A stretch of 64,000 bases of DNA from Dermatophagoides farinae (taxonomy: Eukaryota; Arthropoda; Arachnida; Sarcoptiformes; Pyroglyphidae): NCBI RefSeq assembly GCF_024713945.1, contig NC_134678.1, positions 4,836,001 through 4,900,000 on the forward strand. The letters are read 5' to 3'. Under the pieces are notes generated by a model. That model did no database searches and had not been told where the DNA came from. It was given only the letters and a program-made list of their open reading frames with translations. Each line of letters starts with the position of its first letter. Position 1 is the stretch's first letter. Positions 37,514 through 50,559 of the stretch are shown here, piece after piece. The position numbers and the translations under genes are program-made.

Positions 37514-40367
37514 AACGGACGTTGAGGTATTCAGTCGATCGATCTCTTTATCTGGTAAAAAACGATCGGTAAGAACCAAAAATTGTCACAAAATAACACT
37601 GAATAAATTTTTTTTCGTTTCGTTTCAGTGCCCAGAAAAAAAGTATATGGCCATTTCACTGGCAACAATCAAGTCTTTTTATAATCTCACCTTGCCTACT
37701 TGTAATTTATTGGCACTTTCTCACACACAAACCTCGAAATCAATCAATGATTACATCTCTCTCCCAATGGGCGCTCGCAATGAAGGATGTAATGAAATGT
37801 CATCACAATGTCATTGTCATTCAACAAATTTTTACCTTGGACATTTCATTATTATTGCGTAAATAATAATCCTTATTATTCAATCTAAATTGATTTAATC
37901 AATTATTCGATTGATCCTCAATGAACGAGGAAATCTTTGATTTTGTTTTGACACTATTCCCACCAAATCGACAATCAATAGCGAACACCAAACCATACAA
38001 TTATCGATCAGTGTTGTAACAATGATTGTAAGTTATTTTGTGCAACAATTCAATATTAATCTTTTTTATATATAAAGTTCAAAATTATGAAAATAATAAT
38101 AAATTGATCCAAAATAGAGCCACAATCAATTACAATGTTGCAGGATGGGATCTTATTTTTTTCCTTTATTCATTTTTCCCAAATGACAATCACATTTACA
38201 TGGTAGCTATCGATCGATCAATCTATCTGGTTTGATCGTAAATTGCAATGAACCTTATTTCAAAACCATTATGCAAGACAAATGAAGAAGAAACCGAACT
38301 ACGAAAAACACTCCCCTCGAAACAAAAAACCTTTGACCTTCAACTTATGTTGTGTTAAATAAGCAACAACCCGATGGTCAACACACACACACACAGCTCT
38401 TTATACGATTAAAAAGCCATTGCATGAAATATGGGAACATTGAGAGCAAGTTATATTCCCCTATTTGAGTACAAGCACAAAAACATACACACATATCGAA
38501 AGTAGCCTGGGTTTCGGGTTAGTGTGTGATGGTTGAAACTTGGTTTTTGCTTGTTGCGCTTGTTGTTGTTGTTGTTGGCTAAGACCCATCACCATGAGTG
38601 ACATGAAGACAGACGTACATACACGCAGTGGTTATATTCTTCAAGTGGCCACTTGTTTTTTTCATTGGTCAATCATTGCCAAATGTAATTTTGATATTTT
38701 CAATTTTTCATTTAGTGTGAGAGAGAGAGAGTGAGAGAGAGAGAGAGAGTCCAAAAATTGGATTCTTGTTTAATCCTGATTTGGATTTTTGTTGTTGCCT
38801 GATTCTTTTTTATTCGCCAAGATTGTGTGTGTGTGTTTTGTGTGTATGGTGGTGAATGTCAAAAACAAAAGCAATAATTTAATTTTCGATCAACCACCAA
38901 TTTATATTTGTTTCTATCGCATGTTTTTTTTTGTTTCTCAAAATCCCAATCAGATATGATGTATGTAAGTAGAAATTGATTGAATGAAATCCCTCTTTTA
39001 TTTGCCCTCTCAATTCATTGATTTTTTTCCCTATTTCGATCGCTAATTCGTATTGATCTTTACAAAATTATAAATGTTTATATCAATGTTGTTATTATTA
39101 AAATATTTGTTTTCTGATTGTATTTTAATTGAAAAAATCTTTAGTCATTCGGATTTCATTTGAAAAATAATATTATGTCCATTTGTCTATATGTATTTCA
39201 TAATATTTTTTGATGGAATTGGTTGAAATTTATTTCTAGATTTTCTATTCGATTCTTGATATTTCAAAACATTTCACACATAAGAGACACACACTATAGC
39301 AAATATTTTGATTCTGCGCTTCATTCCTTCTATTAAATATACGATTTGATTCTAGAGATTCTGGACCACTATTCTACAAATGAATATATCAAGCTTGCAT
39401 TTGTATAAATGTTCCTTTTTCTATCTCTGATATTGCTTGATTCTCGCTCCCATTGCCTGCTGACCTAGTCTTCTAGTTTTTTCGCCTAGATTCTTACTTA
39501 GTATGGCATTCTTCCAGTTCCAAACTCATTCACATTCATCCGTTCTTTTTTCTATTCTAGTTGATTTCACCGCCTATAGCCTATAGGGCTGATCTTCAAG
39601 ATGAAAATTTGTGTTGGTCTTGAAATCATATAATTTAAACATATTATACAGACATACACACAACAACAACAACAACAAAACTAAACCACCAAAACTGATG
39701 ATGAACTGAACTAGTAACATGAAACAGTTATGGTTACAATTTAACCATATTAAATTATGTTTGTTGCCGATGTTCATTTTGTTTGTTGATTATATATGTT
39801 ATTTTCCAATGTAAGAATATAGCTAACATACAATATGGATCACTTGATCTTTTCTTTTGTTTGGTTTGATTCCTAAATGATGTTGCAATGTATGTTTTTT
39901 TTGCGTTGTTGCAATTCTCTGGTACACTGGCTCTTTCTGTCATACTGTTTGATATTGTCAGTTTCATTATTTTTCCAATTCATTTTTTTCATGCCTGTAT
40001 ACACCTGATATATCGTTTTGTTGTTTATATTCGGTTGGTTCCAAATGAGAAAGTTATTCAACACCATAAAAAAATAACACCCACACAGAATAATGTCAAA
40101 TAAAAGTGCAATCATATTTCTTGTTTATCAAGTTGCATTTAAAAAAATTATTTACCAAGATATTAAATTTTTTTATTTTGTCTTTTCAAAACAAACTTAT
40201 TCATCACAGGAAACCAAAAACATGGAAAATGAATCAATGTCTACTATTGCCCACCGCTAAAATTTAATGGCCACCATCGTAATCATTATCATAATCATGT
40301 CTTGAAAGATTTTCCATTTTCCAAAAAGGATTCATCATCATAATCATCATCTGGTAGAATATTACAA
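37514..40367. other. 2.9 kb non-coding region between divergent genes
   Basis: Spacer between the 5' ends of the protease homologue (minus) and the ELM2-SANT gene (plus), so it must contain both promoters. No convincing open frame is present; the longer ones are overlapping noise. It has short CA and TG runs (38382-38394, 38824-38836) and a GA tract at 38719-38749. The segment from 38270 to 38680 is somewhat richer in GC than its surroundings. Confidence 0.5.
38719..38749. repeat. (GA)n tract
   Basis: About 15 GA units with a single T interruption, located between divergent genes. GA tracts can bind GAGA-type factors in arthropod promoters; that use here is only a possibility. Confidence 0.85.
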
Positions 40368-40574
40368 ATGGATATCGCCTCTATTAAACGAAGAGAGCCT
40401 AACCAACAACAGAATGCTGACGCCAATAATAATCTGTTGTTGGCTACGACAGCAGCAAAAAGTTACAATGACAAAAATTCATTACTCGATCTTTCATCCA
40501 ACATCGCTATCATTAACAACAACAACAACGATCTCATCATCACCGAAAACGATAATGTCTTCATTAGCAAATAA
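40368..40574 (+). CDS. Upstream overlapping ORF (68 aa) of the ELM2-SANT gene
   Basis: An ATG at 40368 opens 68 codons in a different frame and ends at 40572-40574, overlapping the proposed main start (40555) by 20 bases. The residues (KRREPNQQQNADANNNLLLA and on, with poly-Asn) resemble the low-complexity protein of the main frame more than random DNA. It may be a regulatory upstream ORF. It could also be the true N terminus if there is a sequencing error or an unrecognised splice here. No domain is visible. Confidence 0.35.
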   Translation: MDIASIKRREPNQQQNADANNNLLLATTAAKSYNDKNSLLDLSSNIAIINNNNNDLIITENDNVFISK

Positions 40575-43500
40575 AATTATGGCCAACCATCATCATGATT
40601 TTCATCCATTTATTTCGAATCATCACCACAATCAATTGCACAATATATTGAATCATAATAATAACGGTGTTATTCAACAAACAAAAACATCAACAACACC
40701 GAAATCACTTTCATTACATGACATTTATAATAATGTTCCGATAGCCACTACCACCTCTGCAAATGGTTTGTCAAATGTATTTTATAAAGTTGAAAGTTTT
40801 TATTTTTTAAAATTCTATTTAAAATAGATTTTATCATCAACCATGGATCTCAACATTCTAAATCGCCGACATGTGAGAATACACAGCTTGTACAATTGTT
40901 AAAACCGTTTTATAATTCAATGCAAATCCATATGGATAAACAACAAACATCAACAACATTGATCTCAAACGATAATTCTGGGGCTAATAACTTATATCTG
41001 ATTGATTCATCAAATCGTAAGTGATATTAATTTACAACCGGAGGATCAATAATTTTTGAAATCTCATTTTAAAAAATAGAATTATCACTATTATCACAAT
41101 CGAATGATTATGTTAATTCATTAACAACGGTATTGAATTCTGAAATGTTAACAAATCATCAACGAAAATCATCCAACTCGGATCAATTACATTATCAACA
41201 ATCGACTTCATCAACAACGAATCCTCAAATAGGATCGAATAGTTCATCTAGCTATCTAAACGGATATGGTGGTCAATCATCATCGACATCGAATCTGGAT
41301 CATATCAATAATTGTTCCGATGATATGATTGCAAACAATTCTAGTTTTAGCACTGGATTCCATCATGATATCATCAACCCAAATAAAGCAAATTTGCTTA
41401 ATCCAAATAACGATTCCGATGTTGACCAGAAACCAACAAAGACGACTCGTGGCCGAAAGAAATCGAAAAGAGGCCCGTTCATCTGCCTAGAATGTCATAA
41501 AGAGTTCTGTAATCAAAGTACATTGACTAAACATATGATCACCCATAGTGATGAGAGAAAATTCGTATGTCCACAATGTAGTAAAGCATTCAAACGACAT
41601 GATCATCTGAATGGTCATATGTTAACACATCGTGAACATAAACCATATGCATGTGATATTGATGGATGTGACAAATCCTATTGTGATGCACGATCACTAC
41701 GACGGCATAAAGAAAAACATAAAGAGAATGCTTTGCAATTTAATGAACGTATGTATAGACTTTAAATTTATTTATATTTGCTTTTATTTCATTCATTTCC
41801 ACTTTAAATAGCTTCACATCTGACAACAACGACATCATCAAAGTCTACCAATGATGAGAAAGGTATGGTTAAATTGTTGTTAAATTAATTTTTAAATTTA
41901 AAATTAATTAATTTCATCCTTTAGGAAACGATGTTTATCAACTACCCATCAATGCATCTGCACATTTACAATTTTTAGCATTACAACAGAAAAAAATTCA
42001 TCGATCTGAAACAATCGATTCCAATGAAAGTGATGAGAAAATTATCTCATCTAATCATAATCGCCACAATCACAATGATAATAATAATGATAAATTAGAA
42101 CATATCGCAATCGAAGAGGAACATGAACAACCACAAGAACAGGATCAAACAAAATTGATCGCCAATTCATCGGTTGAAAATGTTTCAAATTCTGATCTAC
42201 ATATAAACCTTTCGAATGAAAATGCTTTATTGCATCAATTATTGACAAGCAATCATAATCATCACCATCAGCTTCCACAACAAGAACCACAATTAGTGGA
42301 TAAATCACTAATGAATGATTCATCATCCGATCATCGACAATCAATTATACAGAATAATAGCAACAATAATTTGACGGTCATCAAGATCAATGATAATTAT
42401 ATTAATGTTTGTGAAAATGATTCTGATAATTATTTTCAAACCATATTCAATAAGACAAAACATTCATTAGGAAACAAAAAAGTCGATAATAATTACAATA
42501 ATCATAATTCGACAACAATAACAACGCTAGGCGATAGCAAAATCCTTGACTCGAATAAGATTGAATCAATCCACATCGGTTGAATGTTCACTTTGTTTGA
42601 AAAAATTCGAAACCATCGATGCATTAAATGTACATTTAATGAAATTACATCATAGTAACGAAACAACCTTGAAAACGAATCCATTTCTGTTTCAACAACA
42701 ACTACAACAACAGCCGCCACCAAAATTATCATCGCTGATCGATCATCAATCAGTCAAAGCAAACGAACTAGTAACTCAACCACAAAATCCAAATCAGACC
42801 TATGAATTGAATATGAAAAATTATGAAATAGAGATTGCCAAAAATTTTGCCAACATTTATAATGAACATCATCATCATCATCAACAACAACAACAACACC
42901 AAATTCATAATTATCACCATCAACAAACCCAGGCTGCTAAAAATTTTGATGATATTTTTGAAAATAATCCTCAAAAGACAAATGATATTGTTGAATTTCG
43001 GAACATATTTCAACATACCTCACAACATCAACAGCAAAATGCACAATTCCTAATGACAACATCCGGTGAAATTAATGATAAACATCACCATCAAATGATT
43101 GGTAATAATCATTTATATCAAAATAATCCTGAACAACAATCTCCGCATATAATTGTAGATGAACCACATGTACATCGTACGAATTATTATCCTGATAACG
43201 AAATATCACAACCTCAACAACAACAGCAACAGACAAAAGGTTTGAATGAAGTAATGTTTTCACCAATTACACCGGTTACACCATTGAAAAATAGTTCACA
43301 ATTTACATTCGAATTTTCCAATACTCAACCACCACAACAACCGATGCAATCAGCAATACAAACTGATAAAAATAATGTTGTTGTTGTTAATCAAACGGCT
43401 AAAATGGATTTTTCTAGCACCAAATCTGCAATCATTACCGATACAATTAGCAATTACGTTCAGTCATTGGAACAAGATTTTCCTTGTTTTGATACGGAAA

Positions 43501-46376
43501 AGAATGAGAATATTGATTTATTGCAAAAATCCTCCACGGATCAAATCGAACAAATTGTTAATGCCGATGCGAATACCTCACAAAATTTTGTTGATCATCA
43601 TCTTCACCATCAATCATTGAGCACAACGAAGGAACATCATCACTTTGGTGATGAAAAGAATTTTGATTCTAATAATATGCAAAATGAACAATTTTTCTCA
43701 ACAAAATCTAATGAGCCGAATAATGATGTGAAAAATATGACAACATTAACATCATCGTCAACTTTTAACAATTTTGATTTACCATCAACAAAACTAACCA
43801 GCGATCTATTCAATCGAAGAATTCAACGTAATAACTGTTTGAATGCTGATAATAATAATAATAATATTAATCGAACACGAGAATTACTTAGCATTAAACA
43901 AATAGCGGCTAGTCTAGAATCGTTTAGTCAAAATTATGAACGAAATCAACAGCAACAACAACAACAACAAATGATTAGTCATTCATATTCGGTTCCAACA
44001 ACACCATGTCAAATCATACAGCATCAACAGATATTACCAGATGCTACTAATGGTAATCATCATCATAATGACGATGAATCATCATCATATCAACAACTAC
44101 AGCATCATCATCAACATCAACAAATGTCACATCATCATTCACTGCCCACAACACCTATTGATCATGGTGCCCATCATCATCATCAACAACAACATTTTAC
44201 CTTTAATACTGATTCCATTTATCATCAACAGCAACTAACTAATCAGCAACAGGTAGCTTCAATGCCAAATAATTCTATGGATGATACAAATCATAGTCAT
44301 CATCATCATCAACAGCAGCAGCAACAACAATTCAACTTCATTTTTCCCCATGAAACTTCAACAGCAACAACAACAGCAACAGTTAATGAAGGCCATCCGA
44401 ACACTGTTAATGATAATGATCCGAATGGTTTGATAGATTCTACAAGAAACTTTGAAATTACCAATTGTCTTGATGAAACAAATTATACCGATTTTTCCCT
44501 GTACAATTCCACATCCAAAGAAAACATTGAACAAGTTTTCAATTTGGATCAAAATGCTGAACAACCGCCACAATCAGCATCTATTCAATTTAATGATAAC
44601 ATTATCAATAGTTCACAACCGTCAAACGAAAACCAGGAAAATGTACAAAATGATTATTTTGCCCCTTCATCATCCAACCCAATTGAACCGTTCGGATATG
44701 ATCTAGACGCTGATAATACTGATGGCCCATCAAATGACGGTTGTGATTTGAAATCAAATATTGTTCAATTCATGACACCACCAACCGAAATCATCAAAGA
44801 ACCGATAGTGATCGATACATTCAAAACCGATCATCAGAAAAATGATTCAATAATGCGTGACATAAATGATAATTACGTAATAGACGAGAAAAAAACGGAG
44901 AAAATTCATTATCATCATACAACAACAACTTTGAAACGGTCCTGGAATGATAATCATCCATATCCTCGGATTAAATCACCGAATAATTTCATTAAATCAT
45001 TGAATAAAAAACTTTCAGCCCTAAGCAATGAATATGATAATTTAAGCACAATTACACCACCGACAATAAAGAAAAAACGGCCACGGCCCGAACCATTGTA
45101 CATTCCACCACATGTCAATACGACTTTCGTATATCATTCTCGACTTCGATCTCCACGTTTTTGGAATGGTGGTGGTTCGATTATAAAACCATCATACCAT
45201 AATAATGATCACCATATCTCACCACCACCATATACTCCACCACCAATGTTGTCACCAGTTCGATCTGGTTCCGGTTTATTCTGGAAGATCAACAACTTCA
45301 ACATGAACATCAACAACAATAGTAGCAGCAACAAACTACCTCCTTACAATACAAGTCAATTTTTTAATAGTAAAAAAATGATTTCCGATATGTTAAAAGA
45401 GAATCAGAATATGATTAATGAACCAATGTCCGATTTGAAAACACCGACAACTGCATATGAGCCCGAATATGACATTCCAACCACCGATATTCAGCCACAT
45501 GTTAATATTGGTCCACAATTTCAGGCTCGTATACCGACATTCAATCCTAACCGAATGAAAATGGATTACAAATCTGAAAGAGCAATATTGCTTTGGAGTC
45601 CAACCGTTTTGGACAATCATCAAACTGATGATGAAACAATCGATCTCTATTTCAAGATCTCATGTTCAATGTGTGTGAATGGCCATGGTAACAATAAAGA
45701 ATATGCAATGCATCTACTATACGATTGTCATGGTGACGTGATTGAAGCAATGGCCAAATTGATTCAAATGAATCCAACTGTCAATTCAGACCATCCATTA
45801 TACCAATATTATTATGCCAGTATGTCATATTAACTTCTTTTTGTTTTGTCAATCTAATTATTATTTTTGTTTCTTTTTACTTTACTTTTCTTTATAGATC
45901 ATAATGTCTGGACTGAAAATGAAATCAATTTATTCCAGAAAAGTATTTTCAAATATGACAAAGATTTTTTTCTCATTGCCGATGAGGTTCGTGCTTCATG
46001 CATTCTCCTCTTGAATAATTTAATTTACTTCTTTTTTCTGTAGATCAAAACTAAATCGGTAAAAGATTGTGTACAATTCTACTATTTATGGAAGAAAAAT
46101 TCAATCGATCACTTTAAACGTTTACGTATTCTACGTCGAAAACGTGAATCAATGTTCTACGAATTAGATACAGATAATAATAATAAAAAATCCGTATCAC
46201 AAACAAAACAAATTGTCGATAACTGCGATGATGATAATTCTAATCATCAATCTGTAGCTAATTCAACAACGACCAATGGTTCTAAAACATCGAAAATGTA
46301 TCATTGTAAAATATGTGGCAAAAAATTCCGCAATCTTAAATCAAGATCTGCCCATATGAAAGCACATATTAATTGA
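40555..46376 (+). CDS. Zinc-finger ELM2-SANT corepressor (TRERF1/ZNF541/MIDEAS-like)
   Basis: Nuclear scaffold of the type that recruits HDAC1/2 in the MiDAC complex. Proposed exons: 40555-40765, 40828-41016, 41080-41748, 41812-41862, 41925-42406, 42531-45819, 45898-45986 and 46044-46376, about 1770 residues. Three C2H2 fingers come first (FICLECHKEF, FVCPQCSKAF, YACDIDGCDKSY with CDARSLRRH), then a fourth (VECSLCLKKF) at the start of the large exon. A 900-residue Gln/His/Asn-rich region follows. Next are ELM2 (VNIGPQFQARIP to NKEYAMHLLYDCHGDVIEAM), the linker HPLYQYYY, SANT (WTENEINLFQKSIFKYDKDF) and a last finger (YHCKICGKKF to SAHMKAH), the same order as TRERF1. The step from exon 5 to 6 is uncertain: the donor may be at 42407 (gtttgt) or 42482 (gtcgat), both phase 0. 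The first exon start is also uncertain. Confidence 0.85.
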
Positions 46377-47247
46377 TTTTTTAATGAATCGATTCAAATT
46401 CCAACCTCCGACAACAACCCAACCATTATAAAAGAAAGAGAAATTTATTTTTTCTCAATCAATTGTAAATTAGTGCCTTTCCTACTCTTTCACACTTCAT
46501 ACTCGTTAATTGTTTTCATTTTTTTTCCCTGTTTCATTCTTCATTTTATTTGGATCTCACCGTTCGATAAATCAATTTATTGATTCGAACACAATATATT
46601 TTTTTTTCTTGTGCCAATTATTTTCCCATTTCGTTTCTATACCATAACCAAAACAAAACAAAGCTCTACTAAAAACTCAAACACACACAAACATCTACAC
46701 AAAAAAATTCCTTAAAACCTCAACTATAAAAAAATGGTTATTTCATTTGTAAACTTTAAACATTCTCAATAGAGTATTTTTTTCTCGCCCCTATTCACGT
46801 TAATATTGTTCAAGCCTTTTTCACCTCAAAACAAACCAAAATTGTTGATTATATTTTATTGAAAAATTGAAAAAAAAAATTTATGTTTTCTATATATATG
46901 ATGATATAATAATTATATTATTACAACTCTTTTCAATCAAAATGCACTATGTTTTTTTTGGTCACAAATTTATTCACAATTTAAATTGAAACATTGATGA
47001 TTAAAATACACTTGTTGTTGATTCTAATATCTATATCTACTATATGATCCAATGTTTGTGTCGGTGAACGTTGTCGTCATAGTAGTGAATGATGATGAAA
47101 ACCAAACCGGAAACGACAACATCCGTCCTAACCAAAAAAAAAATAGTGATGGCTACTACTTGGTACATGAAATAATTTTTGTTTAATAGAGGATTTAACC
47201 TGATGATTTTCATTGGTTCGTAGAACATTTATTTTGTATTTTGCCAA
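46377..47247. other. Intergenic spacer before Lnk
   Basis: About 870 bases of AT-rich DNA on the 3' side of the ELM2-SANT gene and the 5' side of Lnk. It contains 3' UTR-like T-rich sequence. No credible coding frame is present; a candidate 5' exon for Lnk with the expected dimerisation helix was looked for and not found. Confidence 0.5.
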
Positions 47248-48449
47248 ATGTTTACCTATCGTAGTGGACAATATTCTCTGCAACAACAACATCAGCATCA
47301 TAATGTTGATTCGACGGAAAAAAATATTGAACAAATCATAACGCATCGAAATGATTGTAATAATAATAATAATAGTAATAATTATAATAATTATCGTGAA
47401 ATCATTAAAGAAGCAATTGTTAATTATATTACGATCGGATGTGATGAGCCTGATGAGCAGAATTGGGAAAAATGTCGCTTGGTTTTAGTTCGTACCGATA
47501 ATGATATAATGTTGGAATTTTTCCCACCAAATGCCAAATCGATGCAGCCTAAATGTGGATTGGTGTGCAATATGTTGGATGAAGTAAGAGAAACGAAACC
47601 ATTGGAAATGCCTGAACGACCATATACAGCTGTTCTTCGGGTAAGTCGTCAATGGAAAATAAAATTAATGAAAAAAACTTATTGATAAATTTTAGTTTTC
47701 CAATTTTATCGAATATATCATTGAATTTAAAAATGCTCATGAATTATTCGATTGGGTACGCAAGATACGTGCACAACTTCCGCAAGGAGATACCATCAAT
47801 AATGATGATGATGATCATAAGGATTACAGTGTATCAAATGATTATTTATATGATATGTTGGATGCATATCCATGGTTTCATCGTGATTTAAGCCGAACAG
47901 AATCATCTGAACTAGTGTTGAGTGGTGGCGAACAATGGTCGGGTGTTTTTCTTGTACGACAAAGTCAAACACATTTTGGTGAATGTGTTCTCACATTCAA
48001 TTATTATGGCCAACAAGCTAAACATTTTCGTATCATAATCAAAGGGTCGAAAGGCGAATGTCAAATCGAACGTTTATGTTTTCGTTCCATAATTGATCTG
48101 TTGCAATATTTTCGCCAATATCCAATACCATTAAGGCATCAGCCAGATCATCAAGAGAAGGAATTTGTTTTGACTTCTTTCATTATATTTGAAAACAAGT
48201 AATTTCATAACTAACATTTTCGGATCTCTATAAAAATTTTCTTTTTTGTTTCCACTTTTGAACAGATTAAACAAAGAACCAAATGATCGGAATAGTAGTT
48301 TCTTCAATAGACGTTCATTCATCCAGCTTATGGATAATGCCAGGTGGTTAACATCACCGAAACAATCGATCGATACAAATAAAAATCGACAGATATCTAA
48401 AGCATCCGTACGATTGACCAGGGAAGAACTGCCTGCTAATTGTCTATGA
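47248..48449 (+). CDS. Lnk: Lnk/SH2B adaptor protein (PH + SH2), short form
   Basis: SH2B/Lnk adaptors link insulin-type and cytokine receptor kinases to downstream signalling. Exons: 47248-47640, 47696-48198 and 48266-48449, giving 359 residues. The PH domain (about 50-165) has the family pattern CRLVLVRTDNDIMLEFFPPN, then VRETKPLEMPERPYTAVLRV, close to LEFFVPPKASRPK and TTMPLEMPEKDNTFVLKV of vertebrate SH2B. The SH2 domain (about 190-285) has PWFHRDLSRTESSELVLSGG and the phosphotyrosine-binding FLVRQS, with Arg present, then CVLTFNYYGQQAKHFRI. The N-terminal phenylalanine-zipper dimerisation domain of SH2B is not encoded in these exons and the C-terminal Cbl-binding Tyr motif is not visible. 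The start ATG at 47248 may thus belong to a truncated gene or an internal exon. It converges with NF-YA, stop-to-stop 96 bases apart. Confidence 0.9.
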
Positions 48450-48545
48450 TTTATTATTCAAGTTGAGTGTTATCTATTTGTCTGATTGTGTGAAAATAAA
48501 AAAGTATGGAATATAATATATATAACAGCTTCATTTTGATGGCAT

Positions 48546-49445
48546 TTATAAATAAGATTTATGAACATCATGATGACGACTATCAGTCGATGAGGTAAAT
48601 GTTGAATGTGAATCATCACTACTACTCATATCGTATCCATTATCATCAGTATCTTTAGGAACATCGATCGAATGGAAACGACCACCGTCACCACGTGCTC
48701 TGTTCATTGCATGACGATGTCTTGATTCATGAAGATATTTTCGTCGTGTTTTCGATATTTTACCCTGTTGTTCGAGTTTAGCTCGGGCCAATCGTCTTTT
48801 TATGATTCGATGATATTGTTTAGCGTTTACATACAAAGGTTCCTCTTCGTTTGTGGTTGTAGTCGTATCATTTGTCGTCGTCGTTTGTGCTGATGTCTGG
48901 AAACGTGATAACATTTGTAGACCACCACCATTAGCATTCGGTACTAGAACCAGATAATTATTGGCAGTATTTTGTGATATTTGTGGCCCACTATTATTCA
49001 TAATTGTTCCTGATGATTGAATTTGCAATAATCCTTGTGATGTCTGCAGCAGTTGTGAATTATCTGGACATATTATTGCCGTTTGACCATCGGTTGTTTG
49101 AAGAATTGAGCTTGTTGCAGTTTGTGGTTGTTGTGGCTGTAGGATAATCTGTTGACCAGCGGGCATGATAATTTGCGAAAATTGTTGTTGACTATGATTA
49201 TTACTGCTATTCGTTTGTAATTGTATCGATTGTTGGCCGGTTGTGGATAATGCCTGAACCATTAATGGTTGTCCGGCAATTGTTATCGGTTGTCCATTAT
49301 TAATTGCATTCGTATTCGACGATGCTGATGGTAGTGCTGTCGTTTGAATTAAATGACTGGCCGCAGTTTGATTAGCAGCAATCGTAATCTGTTGTTCAGT
49401 CATTGTTTGTGAACCAAATATTTCATTATGATGGATATTATTCAT
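48546..49445 (-). CDS. NFYA: Nuclear transcription factor Y subunit alpha (NF-YA), intronless
   Basis: NF-YA binds the CCAAT box with the histone-fold pair NF-YB/NF-YC. The single 299-residue frame has a Gln/Ser/Thr-rich activation region (residues 1-195) and then the conserved block at about 200-258: [20 protein letters not shown] (subunit-interaction helix), the linker [15 protein letters not shown], and [20 protein letters not shown] (CCAAT-contact segment). All His and Arg residues expected for minor-groove contact are there. The C-terminal 40 residues are Asp/Ser-rich. It lies directly downstream of COMMD4 on the same strand with a 275-base gap that contains three CCAAT/ATTGG pentamers. 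Confidence 0.97.
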   Translation of the reverse strand: MNNIHHNEIFGSQTMTEQQITIAANQTAASHLIQTTALPSASSNTNAINNGQPITIAGQPLMVQALSTTGQQSIQLQTNSSNNHSQQQFSQIIMPAGQQIILQPQQPQTATSSILQTTDGQTAIICPDNSQLLQTSQGLLQIQSSGTIMNNSGPQISQNTANNYLVLVPNANGGGLQMLSRFQTSAQTTTTNDTTTTTNEEEPLYVNAKQYHRIIKRRLARAKLEQQGKISKTRRKYLHESRHRHAMNRARGDGGRFHSIDVPKDTDDNGYDMSSSDDSHSTFTSSTDSRHHDVHKSYL

Positions 49446-49720
49446 AATTATTGTATGTTATGCAAAATGATGATAATTAGAATAAGTGATGATAAATGAG
49501 GATCAAAAATCGCGCGTTTAATTTTTATTTGCTGAAATTATTATTTCTTATTGGGTGTTTATTATAAACAATGAATGATCCAATAGAAGAGCAGTAAACG
49601 ATTGATGGAGGCAAATCATTGGCTAGAATTTTTAATTAATTCATAAACAATGTTACAAATGTATTAAACAAAGCGATAGATTAAAGGTGGTGTCAATTAT
49701 TCCATCAATTAGAAATCAAA
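49446..49720 (-). promoter_or_regulatory. Presumed NF-YA promoter with CCAAT boxes
   Basis: Short gap between the COMMD4 stop and the NF-YA start. ATTGG occurs at 49550-49554 and in ATTGGCT at 49618-49624 (AGCCAAT on the gene strand, a good NF-Y consensus), and CCAAT at 49580-49584. Self-binding by NF-Y is plausible but inferred. Confidence 0.4.
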
Positions 49721-50559
49721 TCAATATGTAGATTCATTCATCATTTTTTCCACTTCTTTCAGGTCACTAATCAGACAAGTTAATTTCTCTGGTATCACAT
49801 GGAATGTCGACGTTTCATTCGTTGTGGTTGTTGGATTTGTTCGTATGGATAAAAATAATGAAGGACAATGTACGGACATTGTTTCGTTATTAAATTTAGA
49901 AATAATTTTATACGAACATTCCAACATCGGATTCACTTTTATAATTAAAAAAAATTCTAATTTCAATATTTTTTCAAATAGATTAATCAAAATTGCTTAC
50001 TTTGTAAGCTTTTTTCTCTCGTCATTTGTATGATTTCGTTAAATTTATCGGCATATGCTTTTGATAGAGTTATGGAATGTTCTGATGGATTGACAAGATT
50101 ATAAAATTAGTAATATGAACAAAGAAAATTATCGATTCCGAACCTTTTGGTAGACCAAGTTGTTGTAATTCATTGGATAACGTTTCACTATCCGTTTCAT
50201 ATTTGATAGAGGATAAAATTATAAAATTCAATGCTGCCAAAATGGCTTTTGTTTCCTCTTCATTTAACTTTGCATCAGCGGTCAGCTTACAAACATTTTG
50301 CAACTGTAGTTAAGCAACAATATAATAATGATTGAAAAAATTTGTACAAAATTGCTTACATGTAACTTTCCAGTTAAAATATGCTGCATCACTTCTTTGA
50401 GAATCAATTTCAATTTGATTGATGTTAGTTTCGAAAAAACGTTAATTTGTGCCAGTATCCAATCCTGACAATCATTGTCACCGCAAAATTTGAATTTCTG
50501 TTTATAACAAAAAAATTTTTTGAAATTTTTCGGCAACTCTTGAAGAATTTAGTTACCAT
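49721..50559 (-). CDS. COMMD4: COMM domain-containing protein 4, start codon alone on first coding exon
   Basis: COMMD proteins assemble with CCDC22/CCDC93 in the Commander complex for endosomal recycling. Exons on the minus strand: 50559-50557 (ATG only), 50497-50360, 50303-50144, 50081-50001 and 49956-49721, giving 205 residues (human 199). The splice ATG|gtaact to cag|aaattc yields M-KFKFCGDNDCQDWILAQI, matching the human start MRFRFCGDLDCPDWVLAEI. Further matches are KLTADAKL, the segment ETLSNELQQLGLPKEHSITL and the C-terminal COMM domain from about residue 125 (FFLIIKVNPMLECSYKIISK onward). Introns are 44-62 bases. It is tandem with NF-YA, sits upstream of it, and is divergent from a small ORF on the plus strand. 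Confidence 0.93.

Noticed and set aside
37398-37862. 154-codon plus-strand frame over the 5' end of the protease homologue
   Set aside because: It is antisense to the protease coding region and its promoter and has no recognisable protein.
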